64,000 nt of DNA from Microbacterium binotii (GTDB taxonomy: Bacteria > Actinomycetota > Actinomycetes > Actinomycetales > Microbacteriaceae). Shown here one piece after another: positions 52,259 through 59,793 of this stretch. Positions within the stretch are counted from its first letter, which is position 1. Each line of letters opens with the position of its first letter. The stretch spans positions 620,001 to 684,000 of the forward strand of contig NZ_CP090347.1 in the NCBI RefSeq assembly GCF_021398715.1, in the 5' to 3' direction. A model generated the notes under the pieces. The model saw only the letters and a list, made by a program, of their open reading frames with translations, was not told where the DNA came from and did not search any database. Position numbers and translations under genes: made by a program.

Positions 52259-52900
52259 TTAGGCATCAGCGGTCTCCTCGTCGTTGACGACGACGGTGTC
52301 GCCGGGGGCCTCGACGCCGATGTCGCTGGGCACGGGATAGCCGGAAATGCAGATGTCGCTCTCCACCTCGTTGCCCCAGATGTCCCACCCGGGGAACGGG
52401 CGCCGAGCGAAGAGCTCGAGGTAGGGGCCGGGGCTCATGCGCATCACCATCTGGTGCACCTCCTCGGGCTTGTGTGAGTGGTCCTGACGGGGCAGCATCG
52501 CGAAGCTGCGCTGCCCCTTGAACTGGGCGGGCAGATTGCCTTTCACGCCGAGCAGCAGGGTTTCGTGTGCGTGGCGGAAGTACTGGCCGAGACCCATCTG
52601 GTCCTTGCCCCAGACGAACTCGTCGACGAAGCGGAACCCCCACCCGCGCATGATGTCTTCGGCGACGTGACGAGTGGCCGGATAGCACCAGAGGTAGAGG
52701 TGGGCGTTCTCGTCCGCGAGGTCACCGATGGGCATCGCGGCGATGGCGTCGAGTGTCATCAGCGGGTACTTGCTCGCTGCTCCGTACTTCCCGGACTGGC
52801 CTGTGGGCCACGGTGGGTCCACGATGATCGCTTGGTACCTCTTGCGCGGCAGGCTGGTCGGCGGGTTGTGGCCCGCCGTGGTGTTGGTGGTGTTGGTCAT
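52259..52900 (-). CDS. MT-A70-family N6-adenine methyltransferase
   Basis: 213 residues. Catalytic DPPW at residues 28-31 (IIVDPPWPTG), then LYLWCYPATRHVAEDIM, FRFVDEFVWGKDQMGLGQYFRHAHE and the C-terminal PYLELFARRPFPGWDIWGNEV, typical of MT-A70 enzymes on phage and ICEs. Predicted to methylate adenine, probably in DNA. No cognate restriction enzyme is nearby, so it may protect the element from host restriction or regulate it. ATG 52900 has a strong GGAGG site. Confidence 0.9.
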   Translation of the reverse strand: MTNTTNTTAGHNPPTSLPRKRYQAIIVDPPWPTGQSGKYGAASKYPLMTLDAIAAMPIGDLADENAHLYLWCYPATRHVAEDIMRGWGFRFVDEFVWGKDQMGLGQYFRHAHETLLLGVKGNLPAQFKGQRSFAMLPRQDHSHKPEEVHQMVMRMSPGPYLELFARRPFPGWDIWGNEVESDICISGYPVPSDIGVEAPGDTVVVNDEETADA

Positions 52901-53231
52901 TGAGTCCTCCTTTCGGCAGCCGTTTCTTTTGCGGGCATGACGAACGTCGATCCATGACGACATGACGAGAACGGAGCCCGGGACTGCTGCCCTGAGTTAT
53001 GACGGACGAGGGGCCGGACGTAAACCGTCCGATCGTGCATGTACGGGGTTATTAAGTGAGGTTGAAGAAATCAACGTGGGGGCCGAGTAGTGGTGCGGGC
53101 GGCGGCCCCCACGTTGATGTCCTCGCCACAGTGGCTGCGGGGAATGTGCGTCGGCGACGGTGAATGGGGTGCGGGGTGCTTCGCGGTTCTTCGACGGTGC
53201 GGATGAACCTGCGTGGAGCCACGCGGTCTGG
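52901..53231. other. 331-bp non-coding region with repeats, candidate origin/oriT
   Basis: Contains three copies of CATGACGA (52936-52943, 52953-52960, 52961-52968), a related ATGACGGACGA near 52995, and a perfect 15-bp inverted repeat at 53070-53118. No convincing gene. The repeats plus the plasmid-type neighbours suggest an origin of replication or transfer; a simple terminator and promoter is the alternative. Confidence 0.4.
53070..53118 (-). terminator. 15-bp inverted repeat, terminator-like on the minus strand
   Basis: ATCAACGTGGGGGCC (53070-53084) and its complement (53104-53118) around 19 nt. On the minus strand the stem is followed by TTTCTTC, so it could end transcription from the 53232-53832 genes. 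Confidence 0.5.
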
Positions 53232-53516
53232 CTACTTGGGAAGGTCGCCGCGTGCGATGTAAACGGCGCGCGCGATCTTGCGTTTCGTGTCGTCAGCGGC
53301 GATGGACTCGTCCGCCAGCGCGGAAGCGAGGGAGAAGATGGTGGCGCGCAGCTGGCGCTGACGCCGATCGAGCTCACGCTCCATCCGCGCTCTCCGAGAC
53401 GCGCGGGCTCGCCGCACCTGCTCCACCACCGCTCGCATGACCAGCGCCACAAGGACGCACATCAGCCCAAAGGCGACGCCCATGCCGAGAGGGTCGAGCA
53501 AACGGGTGACGTCCAT
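53232..53516 (-). CDS. membrane-anchored coiled-coil protein, unknown
   Basis: 94 residues. One N-terminal helix (MGVAFGLMCVLVALVMRAVVEQ), then a basic, helical, coiled-coil-like stretch (about 35-65), then a tail ending IARGDLPK. ATG 53516 with AAGGGGA 7 nt upstream. Part of the element core region; no family recognised. Confidence 0.62.
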   Translation of the reverse strand: MDVTRLLDPLGMGVAFGLMCVLVALVMRAVVEQVRRARASRRARMERELDRRQRQLRATIFSLASALADESIAADDTKRKIARAVYIARGDLPK

Positions 53517-53532
53517 GAGAGATCCCCTTCGT

Positions 53533-53832
53533 TCAGTACTGCTGCGAGCGGCGCGAAGCGCCCTGTACGTAGCCCATAACCAGCGGTGTAACCAGTGGAG
53601 CGGCTTCGGGGATGTCGTGCAGCTGCGCCTGCGTCATGCGGTAGAGCGAGATGGCGTTGTTCACGCCGAGCGCCACGTGGACCATCGCGATGTGCTCGGT
53701 GACCGCCGCGATTTCGCTTCGCGCGGCGAGCTCGTCGAGTTCACGCTTCGTCTGGCGTGCCGTTGCCCCGGTGAGCCTATGGCCGGTCTGCGTGATGTGA
53801 GTGCTACCCCCGAAGGGCATGAGATCCGACAT
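53533..53832 (-). CDS. small helical protein, unknown
   Basis: 99 residues starting MSDLMPFGGSTHITQTGHR. An amphipathic helical region follows (RQTKRELDELAARSEIAAVTEHIAMVHVALGV), and the C-terminus ends GYVQGASRRSQQY. A GAAAGG site lies before the ATG at 53832. It is next to the 94-residue membrane protein gene and probably in the same transcript. Confidence 0.6.
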   Translation of the reverse strand: MSDLMPFGGSTHITQTGHRLTGATARQTKRELDELAARSEIAAVTEHIAMVHVALGVNNAISLYRMTQAQLHDIPEAAPLVTPLVMGYVQGASRRSQQY

Positions 53833-53966
53833 TGGTTGGGACCTTTCGTCTGTTGGTTTCTGCGGCTGGTTCAGCCGCAGAAGCGACGGTAGGTCCGCAG
53901 AAGTCACCGGCTGGAAAGTAGGAATAAAGTCGGAACAAGACGCCTGGCTACTTTGGGGAGTAACCG

Positions 53967-54938
53967 ATGACGCAACAGCAACCGACCACCGCCGATCTCT
54001 TCTTCGATCTCGCGCTTCTGCGCAAGAACGAAGGCTTCGTTGCGCACCGGCTCGACCGCGTTGACACCGTCGCCGAGCTCCTCCAAGGCGACAACACCGA
54101 CTCGTTCGACAGGCTTCGCCACCGCTTCGTCTCTGCGATTCACGCGCTCCCGTCTGCTGATGCGGAACTGCTGCTCGACATCTTCGCGCTCAGCCCAGAG
54201 ACCGAAGGGATCCCGCGGCTGCAAGACCGCCGCCGAATCCACGGCGCGCGGATTCAGCGAAGCATCGACACCGTGGCCGATCGGGAGCCATCCGCCCTGA
54301 ACCAGCTCGCGTCGCGGCTGATCCGTGGCACCTACCCGCAGTCGCCGCTACGACTCGATGTGCCCGAGATGCACAACGGGATCATCTACGAGACCATCAG
54401 CACCCGCATCGTCGTCGAGAACCGAATCTGGACGAAGACCTACGAGCACTACCGCTTCGTGCTCACGATCGACGAACTGGACTGGGTCAACGTCGTGCGT
54501 TCCTACGACGGCACCGTCTTCCCCGACCCCGACGGCGCGTTCAAGGTCAACACCCGTCCGATCGCCGGCGCCGGCTGGAACGACTACTTCTGGCACCTCA
54601 ACGCCGCCCGCACCGCCACCGAGCCCATGCGACGAGGCGAAACCTACGACCTCCGGTTCGCCATCCGCCCACCAGCGAGCAAGACGAACGATTCGCTCAC
54701 TCTGGCAAGCAGGGCTTTTCACGAGCGCGCGCTGCTGGCCATCATCGAAGTGCAGTTCATCGGAGAAGTCCCCGCCTCCATCTGGAAGTACTCACAGCTC
54801 AGCCCGTTCGCCCGATCGACCGAAGCCAACGAATACAACCGCGCAACCGCGAACCAGGAAGGAATTGTGTCGCTCCGTGCGCGTGACCTGCACGGCGGTC
54901 TGTTCAGTGGCATCTCCTGGACCTGGGATCAGAGCTAA
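53967..54938 (+). CDS. 323-residue protein, possible beta-sandwich regulator partner, unknown
   Basis: N-terminal half is helical (residues 5-90). The C-terminal half reads VVENRIWTKTYEHYRFVLTIDELDWVNVV and later AIIEVQFIGEVPASIWKY. This resembles the beta-rich domain found after the HTH in some actinobacterial XRE regulators. A DNA-binding HTH is not clear here. A GGGGAG site is 6 nt before the ATG at 53967. Its function is unknown; it runs toward the XRE repressor gene. Confidence 0.6.
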   Translation: MTQQQPTTADLFFDLALLRKNEGFVAHRLDRVDTVAELLQGDNTDSFDRLRHRFVSAIHALPSADAELLLDIFALSPETEGIPRLQDRRRIHGARIQRSIDTVADREPSALNQLASRLIRGTYPQSPLRLDVPEMHNGIIYETISTRIVVENRIWTKTYEHYRFVLTIDELDWVNVVRSYDGTVFPDPDGAFKVNTRPIAGAGWNDYFWHLNAARTATEPMRRGETYDLRFAIRPPASKTNDSLTLASRAFHERALLAIIEVQFIGEVPASIWKYSQLSPFARSTEANEYNRATANQEGIVSLRARDLHGGLFSGISWTWDQS

Positions 54939-55027
54939 GGGGCATCTGGCTCGTTGGCGTGGTGCACCGCCATGTTGAGCGATACGCAGCGTGATCGTGG
55001 GGGAGCCGACCAGCACTCTGTGCCGAG

Positions 55028-55315
55028 TCAGCCTGCAGTGATCGTCAGGCGCGGAACGTCGGGCAGTAGATCGTCAAGGCGGACGTTCAGCACCTGGCAA
55101 AGAGTCAGCACAGTCGCGAGACGCGGGTTCGTTGCAGCACCGCCGCGCGTCACGGCCCCCCGCTCGTACTGCTGGTAGGCGTAGAGCGAAATGCTGGCTC
55201 GCTCTGCCATCTGCTCCTGCGTGAGCCCCTTCGCGTCGCGCGCGCGGCGTAGGTTCATCCCGAGTTCCCGGGCAAACTGCGCCCACTCGGGGGACGCTGC
55301 CGAGCTGGGGTTCAC
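55028..55315 (-). CDS. XRE-family HTH repressor
   Basis: 95 residues. Cro/C1-type HTH: ELGMNLRRARDAKGLTQEQMAERASISLYAYQQYERGAV, then TNPRLATVLTLCQVLNVRLDDLLP. The GTG at 55315 (VNPSSAAS) keeps the two 16-bp palindromes outside the gene; the frame extends up to 55414 across them and is less likely. Probably autorepresses and may also control the divergent surface protein. Confidence 0.82.
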   Translation of the reverse strand: MNPSSAASPEWAQFARELGMNLRRARDAKGLTQEQMAERASISLYAYQQYERGAVTRGGAATNPRLATVLTLCQVLNVRLDDLLPDVPRLTITAG

Positions 55316-55329
55316 CGCTTCAGCCTGAA

Positions 55330-55365
55330 ACCAAGAAGAGTTGGTGAGAACCAATAGAAATTGGT
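55330..55365. promoter_or_regulatory. tandem operators of the XRE repressor
   Basis: ACCAA-N6-TTGGT at 55330-55345 and again at 55350-55365, centres 20 bp apart (about two helical turns). They lie right before the XRE gene. Binding by that protein is inferred. Confidence 0.7.
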
Positions 55366-55452
55366 AAAGTCCGGAACTAGGCTGCCCCGACGCTCCCGAG
55401 GCGGCTCGCCGCACGCCCGGCTCAACGCTCTACGCCCTTGGGGGAACATCCA

Positions 55453-56379
55453 ATGACCCGACCCTGGCGCCGCCTTCGGCGCACTTCATCCGTCGCTGCC
55501 GTCGCGCTGACCGTGGCCGCACTCGCGATCATGCCGCAGGCCGCCAGCGCTGCCGACGACGTGCCCGAGGTAATCGTGAGCAATGTGGCCGTCAATACGG
55601 CGACCCCCGAGGCTGCGACCGTCACCTTCGACTACGCACCCAACGACAACGCTGAGCTCCGTGAGCCGCCCTACAGGTTGCGCGTCTACATCTCCCCGTC
55701 GAACGTGAACTACTGGGAGACCGACACCATCGACTACTTCACCATCTCGTCGGCCAGCTCCTACAGCAAGACGTTCACCCTCGCCCCCGGCAACTACAAC
55801 GCCTCAGTCGGGGCATACCCAGTCTTGAACTGCATCGACTGCGGCGGACCGGAACCGACCGTGATCACCACCGTGCCGTTCACGGTCACAGCCGTCACGC
55901 CGACCCCCGAACCCACGCCGACCACGCCCACACCCGAGCCGACGCCGGAGCCCACAACGCCCGCGCCTCTGCCTTCGGAGACTTCCACGCCCGTTACGCC
56001 AGCAGCCTCGCTCTCCGTAACGAGCGTCCTCGCCGGAAGCGGCGTGACGGTCACGGCAACCGGGCTCGCGGCCAACGAGCCCGTCGAGATCTGGATCCAC
56101 AGCACGCCCGTCCAGCTCTGGACCGGCGCAGCGGATGCAACCGGCGCGCTAACGCAGGCGATCACGATTCCCGCGGGTATCCCGTTGGGTGCTCACCAGA
56201 TTGAGGTCCGGGGCGCTACGAGCGGTTCGCTCTGGCTTAACCTCACGGTCCGTGGCGCTGAACTTGCCGCGACGGGCGCAGACGGAAGTGCTGGCGTCGG
56301 CATCGGTGCGGCCACGCTCCTGCTCGGTGGCGCGGCCGTCCTGCTTCTCGCGAAGCACCGCCGTCGAGAAGCTGATTAA
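55453..56379 (+). CDS. sortase-anchored surface protein (LAxTG)
   Basis: 308 residues. Signal peptide (RRTSSVAAVALTVAALAIMPQAASA), a beta-rich region (40-150), and a Pro/Thr/Glu spacer (TPTPEPTPTTPTPEPT). An Ig-like segment (SVTSVLAGSGVTVTATGL) precedes the sorting signal LAATG, then a hydrophobic helix and KHRRREAD. Anchored to peptidoglycan by a class E/F-like sortase, presumably the host one. ATG 55453; an in-frame TTG at 55438 is weaker. Could serve in mating contact or adhesion. Confidence 0.85.
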   Translation: MTRPWRRLRRTSSVAAVALTVAALAIMPQAASAADDVPEVIVSNVAVNTATPEAATVTFDYAPNDNAELREPPYRLRVYISPSNVNYWETDTIDYFTISSASSYSKTFTLAPGNYNASVGAYPVLNCIDCGGPEPTVITTVPFTVTAVTPTPEPTPTTPTPEPTPEPTTPAPLPSETSTPVTPAASLSVTSVLAGSGVTVTATGLAANEPVEIWIHSTPVQLWTGAADATGALTQAITIPAGIPLGAHQIEVRGATSGSLWLNLTVRGAELAATGADGSAGVGIGAATLLLGGAAVLLLAKHRRREAD

Positions 56380-56390
56380 TACCCACCCGG

Positions 56391-56425
56391 CAAATAGGGC
56401 GACCGCATGGCGGGCGCCCTATTTG
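56391..56425 (+). terminator. terminator after the surface protein gene
   Basis: CAAATAGGGCG and its complement CGCCCTATTTG around 13 nt, followed by TTTG. Confidence 0.75.
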
Positions 56426-56494
56426 TTTGCGTGTGTATGAAAGAGTGTGGATTGGATTTCGCGCAAGTGGCGGTGATTCTTTGATCTGGTGTGT

Positions 56495-56500
56495 CATACT
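56495..56500 (+). promoter_or_regulatory. -10 box of lsr2
   Basis: CATACT, 8 nt before the ATG at 56509; near-leaderless. Confidence 0.4.
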
Positions 56501-56508
56501 CACTAGCT

Positions 56509-56844
56509 ATGGCTAAGCAGCAGATCACCCGACTCATTGACGATCTCGACGGCGAAGTTCTCGAAGCCGGCAAGACCATCCACTTCTCTCTCGAAGGTCG
56601 CGCCTACGAAATCGACCTCTCCGACCAGAACGTCGAGAAGCTCCGCGAGGCATTCGCGCCGTTTATCAAGGCCGGACGCTCTATTGGAAGTGCTTCCCGC
56701 GGCAGCTCGACGCGTGGACGCGCTGCGAAGAAGGACAACCGTGACCTCGGTGCTGTACGCGAGTGGGCCGCGGCTAACGGCTACGAGCTCAGCGCCCGCG
56801 GACGCGTCCCCGCCGCAGTGCTCGAGGCGTACGACGCCCGCTAG
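56509..56844 (+). CDS. lsr2: Lsr2-family nucleoid-associated silencer
   Basis: 111 residues. N-terminal dimerisation domain (MAKQQITRLIDDLDGE, HFSLEGRAYEIDLSDQNVEKLREAF). A basic linker follows, then a C-terminal DNA-binding domain with the AT-hook-like RGR at 97-99 (SARGRVPAAVLEAY). Lsr2 proteins bind AT-rich DNA and silence foreign genes; one carried by the element could silence the element's own cargo or replace the host copy. The frame upstream of 56509 has no family match. Confidence 0.92.
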   Translation: MAKQQITRLIDDLDGEVLEAGKTIHFSLEGRAYEIDLSDQNVEKLREAFAPFIKAGRSIGSASRGSSTRGRAAKKDNRDLGAVREWAAANGYELSARGRVPAAVLEAYDAR

Positions 56845-56890
56845 ATGCCGGTTCAGTGAGCCGGCCTGGGTGGCGTCGGAGGCTGACGGG

Positions 56891-57403
56891 TCACACGAGC
56901 ACGACAATTCCGGCGGCTAGACCGAGGACCATGTAGATCGCGAATATGACAGCTGTTGACATGGTGAACGGGCCGAGACGCCGCCGCCGCGTGTACCGTT
57001 CGATGGACATCGTGCTGATAATGCCGCTCATCAGAAAGCCGCTCAGCAACGACAGCACAGATAGAGCAGTGGCCAACAACCCAAACTTCTCTTGGATGAC
57101 CGAGTTGGTGATGAGCGTAACGGCGAGAGCCAGTGAGGAAGCAGCGACGGCCGAGCTTTCGCCTGCCCGTGACGCGATCGCGAGAAGGCGTTCGGTCGTC
57201 AACTCCAGCGAAAGATCCTTGAGGCGTCCGACTGACCGCCCGTCATCGCTGGAAAAATTCTCCGGCACATGATAGATCTCCTCGTCGAGGAGACCCTTTA
57301 TGTCATTAATGCTGTTCGATCGAAAGATCATTGCGAAGACTGGCGCATAGAGCAACGCCGCGGCTGACAGCCAGAATGGCATTGCCGCAAGCGCGAACGT
57401 CAT
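56891..57403 (-). CDS. four-helix membrane protein, last gene of an unknown operon
   Basis: 170 residues. Hydrophobic helices at about 4-28, 84-105, 112-130 and 147-168. A charged loop between the first and second contains LLDEEIYHVPENFSSDDGRSVGRLKDL. No domain recognised. ATG 57403 overlaps the stop of the preceding gene. In a three-gene operon this would be the membrane component or effector. Confidence 0.65.
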   Translation of the reverse strand: MTFALAAMPFWLSAAALLYAPVFAMIFRSNSINDIKGLLDEEIYHVPENFSSDDGRSVGRLKDLSLELTTERLLAIASRAGESSAVAASSLALAVTLITNSVIQEKFGLLATALSVLSLLSGFLMSGIISTMSIERYTRRRRLGPFTMSTAVIFAIYMVLGLAAGIVVLV

Positions 57404-57855
57404 TTCGCGTCGTACTTGCACATGACGGCGAGATTCGCCCGAGGCCCACGAGTTCCGAACTGTTGGTTGCTGTTAGAAAGTATGAACGTTGTGATTTCTA
57501 GGTCGTGCGGGGAAGGATGCGCGACGGCGCCTATGTTGTGAGCTATGGGGCGCGACAGCTCCCTGCGGCGAATTCGTGTCGCCTCTTGATCCGCGAAGGA
57601 CGCGTTAATCGTCCAGGCCGACTCGCCGTAGGATAGGTACTCGCTATGAGAGACAACTGAGCCACGGATGTGAAACCTTCGTTCACTCCCGTCTACAAGT
57701 ATGACTTGATGCACTAGCCCGATGTCGTTGGAGTCCAGTTCGTCACACCGCTGGCCCGTCTGTCGGTCCCGTATCAGCTGAGTCTCGATCGAAAGCCCTG
57801 CCCTCGAGGCTCCCCTCTCCTCCATGCGCTTCCGTGCGCCTTCGTTCGTGGCCAA
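57400..57855 (-). CDS. unknown soluble protein, middle gene of the operon
   Basis: 151 residues with mixed alpha/beta pattern, for example GLSIETQLIRDRQTGQRCDELD, VILVDGSERRFHIRGSVVSHSEYL and LEITTFILSNSNQQFGTRG. No family recognised. Base composition is visibly less GC-rich than the host genes. The start is TTG 57855, 4 nt after the previous stop; ATG 57825 with GGAAG before it is an alternative that removes ten residues. Confidence 0.6.
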   Translation of the reverse strand: MATNEGARKRMEERGASRAGLSIETQLIRDRQTGQRCDELDSNDIGLVHQVILVDGSERRFHIRGSVVSHSEYLSYGESAWTINASFADQEATRIRRRELSRPIAHNIGAVAHPSPHDLEITTFILSNSNQQFGTRGPRANLAVMCKYDAK

Positions 57856-57859
57856 TCCT

Positions 57860-58561
57860 CTACCTCGACGATTCGAGAATGGAGCTGACAGCTCGTCGGG
57901 CTAGCAACTTAACGAGCGGGGTGGCAGTTCGATGTATCAGATCTAGCGAACGCCCCAAATCTCCCGGCTCGACAGCCAGCATGGTCTCCGGGAATCGCGC
58001 TGCTTCGGCTCCTGGTGTCGCGGGGTTCCACGCGACGGCCGCGCGATCGTAGTCAACTCTGTAGAAGGAGATTTCATCCGCTTCTGCGAGCGCAAGACGC
58101 GCGATTTCGGGAGCAGGACGCACGGACGATGTCTCATCATCAAAGATGACCAGACCCTCGTGGTGGATATCTTCAGATCCGAACTGCTTGCGGAAGGCTC
58201 TTATGGAGTCGGAGAGGCCGGTTCGAGAGGACCACGCCAGGCGAATGGTGTTGGGGTGCCGCTCCCATTCAAGGTATTCCCCCGAATCGAACTCGACAGA
58301 GCCTGCTTCCTCCTGGAAGTCGCTGATCTCGTGAATCCTCTTCATGTGTTCGGCCCCAACGCCGTCGCCCTCGCCAGCTCGCCAGAGCTGCGCGGTTGCT
58401 TTGGTCTTGACGCGTTCAGTGGGATGGAGCTCGCGAGGACCTGCCGCGAGCGATCGCTTTCTGAAGTAGGCCTGATCGCGCCGAGCCTTCCTATCTTTGG
58501 CTCTGCGCGTCTTGTTCGTGCGAGGCTGCCTACGGTCGTACTTGTTGTCAGGTTTCGCCAC
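57860..58561 (-). CDS. unknown protein with basic N-terminus, first gene of the operon
   Basis: 233 residues. The first 45 are strongly basic (KYDRRQPRTNKTRRAKDRKARR), possibly binding nucleic acid or ribosomes. The rest is acidic and mixed in structure (SDFQEEAGSVEFDSGEYLEWERH, EGLVIFDDETSS). No family recognised. GTG 58561. The gene upstream is divergent, with 405 bp of non-coding DNA between. Confidence 0.62.
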   Translation of the reverse strand: MAKPDNKYDRRQPRTNKTRRAKDRKARRDQAYFRKRSLAAGPRELHPTERVKTKATAQLWRAGEGDGVGAEHMKRIHEISDFQEEAGSVEFDSGEYLEWERHPNTIRLAWSSRTGLSDSIRAFRKQFGSEDIHHEGLVIFDDETSSVRPAPEIARLALAEADEISFYRVDYDRAAVAWNPATPGAEAARFPETMLAVEPGDLGRSLDLIHRTATPLVKLLARRAVSSILESSR

Positions 58562-58877
58562 GCCGGCACAACCCCCCTCGATCGGACAGCACGGAACAGC
58601 ATCAACCTGGAGGATCCGAGATGGTGCATTCTGCGACGCCCGAGTTCAGTCGTGCCATACATAAATGTCCTCATGATGGCAGTACAGGGCCGGTGCGTCA
58701 ATACCAAAGTTCCTGATCGCTGTGGAAAAATCGGCTCACCCTCAGGCGCGCCGGCTCCACCAGCGAGACCTCGAAGGGTCCCGACAGCGACGATCCCACC
58801 CCTACGCCCCCAGGTGTATGTCATGCGCACAAAGTAGTGGTGGAGTAGAGACACAGCGGCGCGCGCGGCGGCGTGTC

Positions 58878-58919
58878 GGCATAACACAAAATCCGACCAA
58901 CTCAGAAGTGTGTTATGCC
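58878..58919. promoter_or_regulatory. 11-bp inverted repeat, candidate operator
   Basis: GGCATAACACA (58878-58888) and its complement TGTGTTATGCC (58909-58919), 20 nt apart. It is about 35 bp before the -10 box of the 58967 gene and upstream of the divergent operon, so one regulator could control both. Confidence 0.55.
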
Positions 58920-58953
58920 AGCGCCAAGCATGACGTTCCGTTCTGAGTGCCCG

Positions 58954-58959
58954 TAGGCT
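58954..58959 (+). promoter_or_regulatory. -10 box of the 58967 gene, leaderless
   Basis: TAGGCT, 7 nt before the ATG at 58967. Confidence 0.5.
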
Positions 58960-58966
58960 CCTGGGC

Positions 58967-59656
58967 ATGATCGGAGTGGCCGCTGCCGCCAGGTTCGATA
59001 CCTCGGACGAAGACGAGTGGGCGTCAGTCGTTGATGCAGCTTCAATGCGCCAGTTGCTTCGACTGGAGTCCGATGAGACCTTCAACCGGCGCATCCGAGA
59101 CGCCGAGCTCTTACCACCCATCGAGTTCCCCTCCCTCAAGGTCAACGGTGCAGCACACACGTCGCGCAGCCGCGGACAGATCCGCTACTGGCGGCTGAAG
59201 GACGCACTGGTCAACCTGTGTATCGAACAGCTACGCGCCGCTGGTTACAGGGATGTGTCGGTCACCCGACGACTTGCGATCAGCGCGGTGGAACTCTCGC
59301 AGCTCCATGGCGCTTCCACTCAACTTCTGCTGTGGATGGGTGGCCGTCCACGGCGGCGCGCAGCTCGCCAGACATCCGGCAGCTACGCACAGTTGGCGCT
59401 CGTTGACAGCGAGCGGCTTGTGGATGTTCACTCGGCCGCGCCCGATCCCGTCCTAGCTGGCTTGTCGAACTTCGAACTTGGGGTCGCCGCAGACTACGCG
59501 GTTCCCATGGCGGACTCCTTGCAGGCCGCGCTGGAGCTCTCGGTTGAGCGGAACTTATCCGCTATCCGGCGCGACCCTAAGTTGCTTCGCGCGAACTACT
59601 CCGGCTGGACCCACTATGCGAACGCACGCCCTGATCGACGGCCGAGCGCTTTGTAG
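58967..59656 (+). CDS. unknown protein divergent from the three-gene operon
   Basis: 229 residues. The N-terminal half has a possible HTH-like or helical part (SMRQLLRLESDETFNRRIRDAELLP). The centre is basic (GGRPRRRAARQTSG). The C-terminus has helices (MADSLQAALELSVERNLSAIRRDPKLL) and a tail of TRP/Tyr and Arg residues. No family recognised. If it is a DNA-binding regulator, the palindrome at 58878 could be its site. Confidence 0.6.
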   Translation: MIGVAAAARFDTSDEDEWASVVDAASMRQLLRLESDETFNRRIRDAELLPPIEFPSLKVNGAAHTSRSRGQIRYWRLKDALVNLCIEQLRAAGYRDVSVTRRLAISAVELSQLHGASTQLLLWMGGRPRRRAARQTSGSYAQLALVDSERLVDVHSAAPDPVLAGLSNFELGVAADYAVPMADSLQAALELSVERNLSAIRRDPKLLRANYSGWTHYANARPDRRPSAL

Positions 59657-59732
59657 CGAGCACGATCGGACACTTGCCACATCTCTCGCTCTGTCGTTCA
59701 ATACGGCTGGGCAGCTGCTCTCTCCTTGCCGG

Positions 59733-59771
59733 TCTGCGGTCTCCGTGAGAACCAATCGAGTTCTCGGCCGC
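59733..59771. promoter_or_regulatory. duplicated leader operator, copy 1
   Basis: TCTGCGGTCTCC then GAGAACCAATCGAGTTCTC (59747-59765) then GGCCGC. The 19-nt core is an inverted repeat GAGAAC/GTTCTC. It ends 23 nt before the RHH gene start at 59794. A near copy lies before the DUF3846 gene. Confidence 0.7.
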
Positions 59772-59793
59772 ACCTGTCAAGGAGGTGACCCGC

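Larger units (their letters stand above)
58562..58966. other. 405-bp intergenic region with divergent promoters and a palindrome
   Basis: Divergent control region of the three-gene operon and the 58967 gene. Holds the 11-bp inverted repeat 58878-58919 and a TAGGCT box at 58954-58959. No small gene is convincing. Confidence 0.5.

Noticed and set aside
58722..58946. Small plus-strand gene in the 405-bp region
   Set aside because: No ribosome-binding site and Arg/Ser-rich shadow composition; it crosses the palindrome.
58342..59160. Long minus-strand frame across the divergent region
   Set aside because: It overlaps two better genes and the palindromic control region; its composition is random-like.
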